This document shows positions 1-4,167 of a DNA stretch of 6,115 nucleotides, in pieces (the stretch's first letter is position 1; each line of letters starts with the position of its first letter). The DNA is from Coriobacteriales bacterium (GTDB lineage Bacteria; Actinomycetota; Coriobacteriia; Coriobacteriales; UBA8131): assembly GCA_031256575.1 (NCBI GenBank), contig JAIRQI010000008.1:1-6115 (forward strand), in the 5' to 3' direction. The notes under the pieces were generated by a model. It saw only the letters and a program-made list of their open reading frames with translations. It made no database searches and was not told the origin of the DNA. The translations under genes and the position numbers were made by a program.

Positions 1-714
1 TGGTCGCAAGAGGGGCTGGAAGGCATCTATCGAACCTGCTCACGGTTCTGGAAAATCGTTCATGACCTGGTAGGTCAAGCTGGGGAGGAGACCTTGTTCA
101 ACCCCAGCAGCATGCCAAGTGAGTCTCGCAACGGGCAAAGCGAGTCTCTAAACGAGCAAAGCGACCCCTCCCGTAGCGAGTCGAGTGCAACCCGTAAAGC
201 CGAGCTGGCAGCGACCCTTTGGCGGGAGCGCCACCGGGTGACAGGCAAGGTCGAGCGGGACTTCAACCGCTATAACTTCAACACCGCAATTGCCGCGTTG
301 ATGGAGCTGAACAATGCTGCATCGGCCTACCTGCAAGCCTGGTCGGCGGCAGAACGCCTGGCTGACACCCAGACTGCTGCAGCCTGTCGTGAGCTGGCTC
401 AGACCATCACCTTGCTACTGGCACCCATGGCACCGCATCTAGCCGAGGAACTCTGGCAAACAGTTCTTGGAAACTCCGGCTCGGTGCACGAGCAGGCTTG
501 GCCCAGTTATGACGAAGAACTGGCCCGACCAGAAGAAATCGAGTATGCCATACAGATAAATGGCAAAGTCAAAGCTAAACTGACTGTCGCCATCGATGCT
601 GATGAGGATGAGATTAGGGGGCTCGCTCTTGAAGCTCTAACCAAGCAGCTGGCAAACCAAGAAATCAAGCAGGTCATCATAGTAGCTGGCCGCCTGGTGA
701 ATGTGGTTATCTAG
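1..714 (+). CDS. leuS: Leucyl-tRNA synthetase, C-terminal part (5' end outside window)
   Basis: The gene enters the window already open and gives 237 codons ending at a TAG stop. It charges tRNA-Leu with leucine in the cytoplasm. The visible part is the anticodon-binding helical domain and the small C-terminal domain. Landmarks that match E. coli LeuRS from memory are EGLEGIYR (res 4-11), FNTAIAALMELNN (around res 93-105), LAPMAPHLAEELW, IQINGKVKAK and the final VIIVAGRLVNVVI, which corresponds to the E. coli end VIYVPGKLLNLVV. The catalytic HIGH and KMSKS motifs lie upstream, outside the window. Unusual is a Ser/Glu/Asn/Gln-rich low-complexity insert at about residues 36-64, built of a seven-residue repeat, between the first helices of the anticodon domain. 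The reading frame is intact through it, so the enzyme should be functional. The family assignment is firm. Confidence 0.95.
   Translation, partial: WSQEGLEGIYRTCSRFWKIVHDLVGQAGEETLFNPSSMPSESRNGQSESLNEQSDPSRSESSATRKAELAATLWRERHRVTGKVERDFNRYNFNTAIAALMELNNAASAYLQAWSAAERLADTQTAAACRELAQTITLLLAPMAPHLAEELWQTVLGNSGSVHEQAWPSYDEELARPEEIEYAIQINGKVKAKLTVAIDADEDEIRGLALEALTKQLANQEIKQVIIVAGRLVNVVI
119..181 (+). repeat. 21-bp tandem repeat inside leuS
   Basis: Two adjacent 21-bp units (119-139 and 140-160) differ at only a few bases, and a degenerate third unit follows (161-181). In the leuS frame they encode SESRNGQ, SESLNEQ and then a diverged SDPSRSE. The unit length is a multiple of three, so gain or loss of a copy would keep the frame. 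This is seen directly. Expansion by replication slippage is inferred. Confidence 0.75.
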
Positions 715-742
715 AAAAGTGACAATATCCTGGTGGCAGGAG

Positions 743-785
743 AGTTGAACAGAAAACTTGACAGTAGTGAGTTGTCTGTTCAACT
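743..785. terminator. Long hairpin after leuS, possible terminator
   Basis: A perfect 11-bp inverted repeat, AGTTGAACAGA (743-753) and TCTGTTCAACT (775-785), is extended inward by AACT/AGTT (755-758, 770-773) after one mismatch. It starts 28 bases after the leuS stop. No T-run follows on the + strand; the minus-strand side is flanked by a run of four T. It could end transcription of leuS, or work in both directions between leuS and whatever once lay on the minus strand, whose open frame stops at the hairpin base (784-786). Weakly supported as a terminator, well supported as a structure. Confidence 0.5.
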
Positions 786-1086
786 AAAACGACAGCAAGG
801 CGACTTGACAAGATGTAAGAGATTGTTCCAGCGAATGGTTGTTGGCAGACATACAGAATCTAGTCAACCACAAGGCAACGCCGAGAAATTGAAGCTTCCT
901 CAAGGTTTTCTCCGAATCTTGCGCGAGATTGGGCTTCGTGTTGTAGATTTCAAAGTAATTTCCTTGGTTGGAGGCCTCGTAAAGCTCAGAAACAGAGATG
1001 TCGCTGCATTGAGATACTAGATATTGTGGTATTCCTATCTGTTTAGAGGTAGGCTTACAACACGAAGCCAGATCCTGCGCAGAATA
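784..1086 (-). pseudogene. Possible gene remnant, minus strand, no start codon
   Basis: Reading the minus strand gives 100 sense codons from just after a TGA (1087-1089) to a TAG at 784-786, with no ATG near the beginning; the only Met is at residue 79. The composition looks protein-like in the middle, with ISVSELYEASNQGNYFEIYN followed by TKPNLAQDSEKTLRKLQFLG, the latter reading like an amphipathic helix. The stop sits exactly at the base of the 743-785 hairpin, as expected for a gene followed by a terminator. I do not recognise the family. Against it: no start, no ribosome site, and an overlapping open frame on the other strand. It may be a truncated gene whose 5' part is lost or rearranged, given the inverted copy of part of its sequence at 1056-1081. 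Low confidence. Confidence 0.3.
920..1081. repeat. Imperfect 26-base inverted repeat, 110-base spacer
   Basis: The left arm (920-945) and the reverse complement of the right arm (1056-1081) match at 22 of 26 positions, including 14 consecutive bases, GGCTTCGTGTTGTA. Read outward-to-inward, the left arm on the minus strand encodes YNTKPNLAQ and the right arm on the + strand encodes YNTKPDPAQ, so the similarity also holds at protein level. It may be the trace of an inverted duplication, or the ends of a small decayed element. Confidence 0.6.
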
Positions 1087-1196
1087 TCAGTTTTCCCATG
1101 CAATTAGTGACGAATGTGGAGAAAACCACCGCGAGTCACTTCACCACGAGCCGCAGCAGCACGAGTTACCTTACAGCCACAGCTCCACAGCCTCGC

Positions 1197-1224
1197 CGCT
1201 ACTCTGCTTCACAGCAGAGTAGCG
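1197..1224 (-). terminator. Hairpin spanning the ddh stop codon
   Basis: A perfect 11-bp stem, CGCTACTCTGC (1197-1207) with GCAGAGTAGCG (1214-1224), encloses a 6-base loop. The last codons of ddh form one arm and its TGA stop (1209-1211) lies in the loop. No T-run follows on the minus strand, so it is not a classical intrinsic terminator. It may protect the 3' end or act as a tail-less terminator, and could serve convergent transcripts as well. Confidence 0.5.
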
Positions 1225-2354
1225 CGCATCTGTTCAGCACTGATTGGTAGCAGATAAGAGATAGGGATATCGAAGATTGTCTTGCATCCACTTTGGCCTG
1301 CTTGTTGCATGCGATAGGCTGCTCGACAATATGCTACTAGTACACTAGCAGTGAATTCAGGATTGGATTGCAGTTGCAGGTTGTATTCGATGACTTGGGT
1401 GGAGCCCTCAGCTAGCGTGGAACCCTTAGCCAAGGCAGCATCCTCAGTTAACGCGGAACCCTCAGCCAAGGCAGCACCCTCAGTTAACGCGGAACCCTCA
1501 GCCAAGCCAACGCCCTCAGCTAAGGCAGCACCCTCAGCCAAACCAACACCCTCAGCCAACCCGGTTCTCCCGATACGAAAGACATTGCCTCCATGCGGAA
1601 GGCCAGCATGCTCAGCAGCCATCTGCTCCGCGCTGATGAACCGCACAATTGTGTCGTAATCAGCAAAGTAATCTGGCATGGTCACAATCTGCTCTTCGAT
1701 TCGCTGCTGCTCAACCTCATCAAGACCTTCAGCAGCCACCACGTAAACTAGCCGTGAATGCTTCTGACGCGCTGCCAGTGTGGGAGTCTGGCCACTACGC
1801 ACCGCTGCGAAAGCAGCCTCAACAGGCAACGTATACTGTCGGGCGTCTATGACCCCGGCGATTCGCCGTACCGCATCGGAATGGCCCTGGCTGACTCCCG
1901 GACCCCAGAAGGTGTAGTCTGTGCCAGCCGGTAACACAGCATGAGCCAAAGCCCGGTTCAATGAGAACAAACCTGGATCCCACCCGACTGAAATCACTGC
2001 GGTCGTACCAGCTGCTTGCGCCGCTGCATCAACCGCAGCGAAATGCTCAGGAATATGGGCATGGTTATCAAAGCTATCTACCAATGTGAAGTCTTTCGCC
2101 AACAGGGGAGTCATCTGAGGCAAATCAGTGGCTGAACCAGCACAAACGACCAGCACATCAATCTGGTCTTTCATCTCAAACAGGGCTTCTTGGGGATAAA
2201 CCCTCGTCGCTTCATGCAGAGTGGTTACACTGGCAGGATCTCGCCTGGTGAAGACTCCAACCAATGATATATCAGGGTTTTGAGGGATTGCTGCTTCAAC
2301 TCCACGACCTAGATTACCATACCCAACAATTGCGACTCTGATGGTTTCGCCCAT
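1209..2354 (-). CDS. ddh: meso-Diaminopimelate D-dehydrogenase with internal hexapeptide-repeat insert
   Basis: A 381-residue cytoplasmic enzyme (EC 1.4.1.16) that makes meso-diaminopimelate from tetrahydrodipicolinate, ammonia and NADPH in one step, feeding lysine and peptidoglycan synthesis. The N-terminus has the dinucleotide-binding loop GYGNLGRG (res 11-18). Strongly Corynebacterium Ddh-like segments follow: CAGSATDLP (71-79), DNHAHIP (96-102), GWDPGLFS (124-131), FWGPGVSQGHSDAVRRI (149-165), TMPDYF (225-230), PHGGNV (253-258), NPEFTAS (331-337) and CRAAYRM (343-349). The start at 2354 is chosen over upstream in-frame codons because AGGAG lies five bases before it and the protein then begins as the family does. 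Residues 266-319 are nine LAEGxx-type repeats; without them the length is about 327, close to the roughly 320 of C. glutamicum Ddh. The catalytic segments on both sides are intact, so I expect an active enzyme. Confidence 0.93.
   Translation of the reverse strand: MGETIRVAIVGYGNLGRGVEAAIPQNPDISLVGVFTRRDPASVTTLHEATRVYPQEALFEMKDQIDVLVVCAGSATDLPQMTPLLAKDFTLVDSFDNHAHIPEHFAAVDAAAQAAGTTAVISVGWDPGLFSLNRALAHAVLPAGTDYTFWGPGVSQGHSDAVRRIAGVIDARQYTLPVEAAFAAVRSGQTPTLAARQKHSRLVYVVAAEGLDEVEQQRIEEQIVTMPDYFADYDTIVRFISAEQMAAEHAGLPHGGNVFRIGRTGLAEGVGLAEGAALAEGVGLAEGSALTEGAALAEGSALTEDAALAKGSTLAEGSTQVIEYNLQLQSNPEFTASVLVAYCRAAYRMQQAGQSGCKTIFDIPISYLLPISAEQMRATLL
1398..1559 (-). repeat. 18-bp tandem repeat, nine copies, inside ddh
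   Basis: Nine 18-base units encode, in order, LAEGVG, LAEGAA, LAEGVG, LAEGSA, LTEGAA, LAEGSA, LTEDAA, LAKGST and LAEGST. Units 4-5 and 6-7 form a 36-base higher-order repeat that is identical except for one base (GGT versus GAT), which points to recent duplication. All lengths are multiples of three. The opposite strand also stays open through the array, as a by-product of the repeated sequence. Confidence 0.95.
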
Positions 2355-2385
2355 ATCTTCTCCTATTGTGAGTTTTGCGGTTCGC

Positions 2386-2414
2386 TTTATCTTCAAGTGT
2401 AAAGCATTTGCCAA
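2386..2414 (-). promoter_or_regulatory. Candidate ddh promoter
   Basis: On the minus strand TTGGCA (2409-2414) and GATAAA (2386-2391) are separated by 17 bases, giving a sigma70-type promoter with five and four of six consensus matches. Transcription would start near 2380, about 25 bases before the ddh ATG, leaving room for its AGGAG ribosome site. Confidence 0.5.
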
Positions 2415-2461
2415 ACTGCTGCAGGTAGGCAAACAATCACCACCCCGAGCGGAGGCTGTAT

Positions 2462-2490
2462 TTGTAGAAAGAAACTGCTAGTGATACAAT
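2462..2490 (+). promoter_or_regulatory. Candidate promoter of the toxin-antitoxin operon
   Basis: TACAAT (2485-2490) is preceded by TGA, an extended -10 element, and by a weak -35 TTGTAG (2462-2467) at 17 bases. The start would be near 2497, about 30 bases before the antitoxin ATG. It diverges from the ddh promoter, with about 47 bases between the two -35 elements. Confidence 0.55.
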
Positions 2491-2508
2491 CTGTAATACA
2501 GTAATACG
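2491..2508. promoter_or_regulatory. Candidate operator of the toxin-antitoxin operon
   Basis: Directly after the -10 box lies the palindrome CTGTA-A-TACAG (2491-2501), overlapping a direct repeat GTAATAC (2493-2499 and 2501-2507). Ribbon-helix-helix antitoxins bind short palindromes or direct repeats at their own promoters, and this one covers the predicted transcription start. Autorepression through this site is inferred. Confidence 0.45.
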
Positions 2509-2526
2509 ATTGAAGGCGAGAGTATT

Positions 2527-2877
2527 ATGGATTCAATGGTGACAGCACGGGTGCCGGTTGAGACAAAAAACCGGGCCAACAAAGCGTTCGCATTACTAGG
2601 TATCTCGGCAAGCCAGGCCATTAATTCGTTATATGAGTTTGTAGCTAACACCCAACATCTGCCGGAGTTTCGCACAGAAGAACAGATATTGTTCGAAGGT
2701 CGTGAGCGAGTCCTGGACCCAGAGACTATGACACCAAAGATGAAAGAGATGATTCGGGCTATCAAGGCTATCGAGAGCCGAGGGCCAATCGATTTAGGTG
2801 AAGATGCAGGTAAAACGTCCGTTGAACTAATTGAGGAGGCTCGGAATGCGCGTGCTGAAGCTCTTCTTGGATACTAA
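2527..2877 (+). CDS. RelB/DinJ-family antitoxin (ribbon-helix-helix)
   Basis: A 116-residue protein expected to neutralise the toxin encoded next and to repress their shared promoter. Residues 4-45 fit the RelB/DinJ ribbon-helix-helix fold: a short strand (MVTARVPVE), a first helix (TKNRANKAFALLGI), the turn SASQ and a second helix (AINSLYEFVANTQ). The remainder is charged and helical, with KTSVELIEEARNARAEALLGY at the C-terminus the likely toxin-binding part. It is longer than typical DinJ (about 86 residues). ATG 2527 has GAGAG five bases upstream; an ATG three codons later is also possible. The last 32 bases overlap the toxin gene, a common sign of translational coupling. The partner is a PIN protein and not the usual RelE/YafQ RNase. 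The local sequence looks more AT-rich than its neighbours, consistent with acquisition by transfer. Confidence 0.85.
   Translation: MDSMVTARVPVETKNRANKAFALLGISASQAINSLYEFVANTQHLPEFRTEEQILFEGRERVLDPETMTPKMKEMIRAIKAIESRGPIDLGEDAGKTSVELIEEARNARAEALLGY
2834..2839 (+). promoter_or_regulatory. Ribosome binding site that sets the toxin start
   Basis: AGGAGG lies inside the antitoxin coding sequence, six bases before ATG 2846. It argues against the in-frame TTG at 2831, which overlaps it, as the start. Confidence 0.75.
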
Positions 2878-3298
2878 TGTGCTAATGGACTATATCGCAC
2901 AGCGCTCACTGTTTTATGAAGAAGCGAAAACCTTGACCATCATGCAGGTCTTCGGTGATGCCAAACTATACGCTTCTGGGAAATCCTATACGGATATTTT
3001 CTACTCGATGAAGAAATCAGTAGATTCACAGATTATCCAAGGCTCTTTTATTGAGAGTCTATCGGTCTTCGATATTTGTTCACTAGAGCGCGATGACATC
3101 AAAGCAGCCTGCGAGCTGGCTTGGCCTGACTTCGAGGATGCTCTGATAACTGTCTGTGCCAAAAAAGTAGCGGCAGATTACCTAGTGACGCGGGATAGTC
3201 GCCTGAAACCTGCGGGCATCCCCCTCTGCACTCCAACACAGATTATCGAGATGATGAGGGAGCGCGGACTCACCTATACTACGGTGGACCTAGATTGA
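2846..3298 (+). CDS. PIN-domain toxin (VapC-like ribonuclease)
   Basis: A 150-residue PIN-domain protein, predicted to be a metal-dependent endoribonuclease toxin that cuts RNA when its antitoxin is degraded. The start LKLFLDTNVLMDYI places the first catalytic Asp at residue 9, in the typical LDTNVLMD motif. Further acidic residues fit the PIN active site: Asp50 in SYTDIFY, Asp95 and Asp98 in WPDFEDAL, and Asp117 in YLVTRDSRL. Length and motif order match single-domain PIN toxins. It overlaps the antitoxin gene by 32 bases and should be translated from the AGGAGG within it. No terminator is evident after its TGA stop. All acidic motifs are present, so it should be active. The RNA target cannot be deduced from the sequence. 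Confidence 0.87.
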   Translation: MRVLKLFLDTNVLMDYIAQRSLFYEEAKTLTIMQVFGDAKLYASGKSYTDIFYSMKKSVDSQIIQGSFIESLSVFDICSLERDDIKAACELAWPDFEDALITVCAKKVAADYLVTRDSRLKPAGIPLCTPTQIIEMMRERGLTYTTVDLD

Positions 3299-3331
3299 CG
3301 CGGTCTTCTCCACATAAATCCGTAGTGCTCT

Positions 3332-3367
3332 ATCAAGCCAATCAAGCCTACCAAGCCTACCAGTCCG
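3332..3367. repeat. 9-bp tandem repeat, four degenerate copies
   Basis: Units ATCAAGCCA, ATCAAGCCT, ACCAAGCCT and ACCAGTCCG follow one another in the noncoding stretch between the toxin gene and the riboswitch promoter. Its role is unknown; it could be a simple slippage tract or a protein-binding array upstream of the promoter. Confidence 0.6.
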
Positions 3368-3401
3368 ACCTAGCCATTCGATATAAGCTTTTCGCACCGT
3401 A

Positions 3402-3430
3402 TTGCATCTGTTAAACCAGATTGCTAATAT
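3402..3430 (+). promoter_or_regulatory. Candidate promoter of the cobalamin-riboswitch operon
   Basis: TTGCAT (3402-3407) and TAATAT (3425-3430) are spaced by 17 bases. The predicted start, near 3436-3437, falls exactly at the first base of the aptamer's closing stem. Confidence 0.6.
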
Positions 3431-3436
3431 GTCAAG

Positions 3437-3553
3437 CATCCCGGATTTGGGAAAGCAGGCGAAATTCCTGCGCGGTGCCGCCACTGTGAGCGCGAGAGCG
3501 CAAAGTCAGATGACCAACCGGGATGAGGTTACTTGAGGCAACGAGCTATTGCC
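3437..3553 (+). promoter_or_regulatory. Cobalamin riboswitch aptamer
   Basis: A B12-sensing RNA in the leader of the DUF4430-ECF operon. Seen in order: 5' strand CATCCCGG of a closing stem (3437-3444), GGGAA (3449-3453), a GCAGG/CCTGC helix (3455-3459, 3467-3471) around the conserved GGCGAAATTCC (3458-3468), the L5-type segment GCGGTGCCGCCACTGTGA (3472-3489), a GCGC-GAGA-GCGC hairpin (3490-3501), the B12 box AGTCAGATGACC (3504-3515) and the closing strand CCGGGATG (3518-3525), complementary to the first stem over 8 bp. A further hairpin, GGCAA/TTGCC (3537-3541, 3549-3553), could supply the L13 loop for the kissing interaction. The side helix usually found between the closing stem and GGGAA is reduced to four bases, so this looks like a compact form. 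In the known mechanism, cobalamin binding turns the downstream genes off. Confidence 0.9.
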
Positions 3554-3606
3554 AATGCGACCTGTATCGCAACCTGTAGCAAACAAGCTACAACGCGGAA
3601 AAACGG

Positions 3607-3640
3607 CCCGCGGCGAATGTATCGTCGTGGGTTTTCGTTT
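3607..3640 (+). terminator. Intrinsic terminator, riboswitch expression platform
   Basis: CCCGCGGCGA (3607-3616) pairs with TCGTCGTGGG (3622-3631) over 10 bp, including two G-T pairs, around a 5-base loop, and is followed by TTTTCGTTT. It lies between the aptamer and the lipoprotein gene, so control is probably by premature transcription termination. A second hairpin, TGTAGC/GCTACA (3575-3580, 3587-3592), and GCGA/TCGC (3557-3560, 3567-3570) lie between and may take part in the alternative fold, which I could not pair convincingly by eye. Confidence 0.75.
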
Positions 3641-3687
3641 ATTGTGCTAAGTATTCGATTGGTTTTAGGAAAGACTAGGAGGAAGCA

Positions 3688-4149
3688 ATGAAAGGCAAAT
3701 CATTCACCAAGGTACTAGTCAGTATGCTGCTCAGTATCAGCTTGCTGACCACACTGGCACTGTTTGGCTGCAGTGCCGGTAACGACAGCTCAGAGGTCGG
3801 CCCAGCTGGTTCAGTGACTATCACTGTCGATATCACAGCTGCCGTCGATGAGGGCGATCCGACTGCCCAAGCCATGGCTACCAAGTATGGCGGAAACACC
3901 TTCCAGTTTAAAATCGGCATCGATGACAAAGCCACTGCTCTCAGTGCCACCCGAGCAACCAAAATGACAGTCGCCATGAATGGGGACTTCGTCGATTCCC
4001 TGGACGGTCTAGCCGCCGGAGCGGTCTCGGAGTTCTCCGGCTGGACCTTCACCATCAATGGTGAGTGGGCCTTAGTCGGTCCCGGAGAGATTCCAGTCGC
4101 AGACGGAGACGAGATTGCCTGGACATATGTGACTTCCTGGGATATGTAA
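3688..4149 (+). CDS. DUF4430 (transcobalamin C-terminal-like) lipoprotein
   Basis: A 153-residue secreted lipoprotein, probably anchored outside the membrane to capture a ligand for the adjacent ECF transporter. It starts with a basic N-terminus (KGKSFTK), a hydrophobic segment and the lipobox LFGC with lipidated Cys28, then a short Ser/Gly linker. The rest matches a DUF4430 domain: the hallmark C-terminal run GWTFTINGEWALVGPGEIPVADG then DEIAWTY is typical of that family, which is related to the C-terminal beta domain of intrinsic factor and transcobalamin. Together with the B12 riboswitch upstream this makes cobalamin or a corrinoid the likely ligand; that step is inference. ATG 3688 has AGGAGG at a good distance (3677-3682). 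EcfT follows after 18 bases. Expression should be highest when B12 is scarce. Confidence 0.85.
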   Translation: MKGKSFTKVLVSMLLSISLLTTLALFGCSAGNDSSEVGPAGSVTITVDITAAVDEGDPTAQAMATKYGGNTFQFKIGIDDKATALSATRATKMTVAMNGDFVDSLDGLAAGAVSEFSGWTFTINGEWALVGPGEIPVADGDEIAWTYVTSWDM

Positions 4150-4167
4150 ACTTCTGGCAAAATCTCG

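Larger units (their letters stand above)
715..1208. other. Gene-poor region between leuS and ddh
   Basis: This 494-base stretch separates the convergent leuS and ddh genes and has no intact gene I can support. It holds the hairpin at 743-785, a minus-strand open stretch without a start codon (784-1086), a pair of 26-base inverted repeat arms (920-945 and 1056-1081), and a small hairpin at 1034-1052 (CCTATCT with AGGTAGG, one G-T pair). The + strand can be read as an open frame from GTG 733 to 1020, but it has no convincing ribosome site and resembles no family I know. I read the region as decayed DNA. Confidence 0.6.

Noticed and set aside
733..1020. Plus-strand 95-codon frame starting at GTG after leuS
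   Set aside because: Its start lies beside a strong hairpin, the protein matches no family I know, and the overlapping minus-strand translation looks more protein-like.
1398..1559. CRISPR-like array
   Set aside because: The 18-base units are contiguous without spacers and are in frame within a coding gene.
1351..1659. Plus-strand open frame rich in PSAKAAPS-type repeats
   Set aside because: It lies antisense to the ddh repeat array and is open only because the 18-base repeat contains no stop in that frame. It has no ribosome site, and ddh on the other strand is a clear enzyme.
2355..2432. 26-residue N-terminal extension of ddh
   Set aside because: The extension overlaps the predicted promoter, has no family similarity, and the ATG at 2354 has a well-placed AGGAG.
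2831..2845. TTG start for the PIN toxin
   Set aside because: The TTG overlaps the AGGAGG that serves ATG 2846, and PIN toxins normally begin just before the LDTN motif.
3290..3484. Minus-strand 64-codon frame over the riboswitch region
   Set aside because: It overlaps the promoter and aptamer, whose conserved RNA motifs explain this sequence better.
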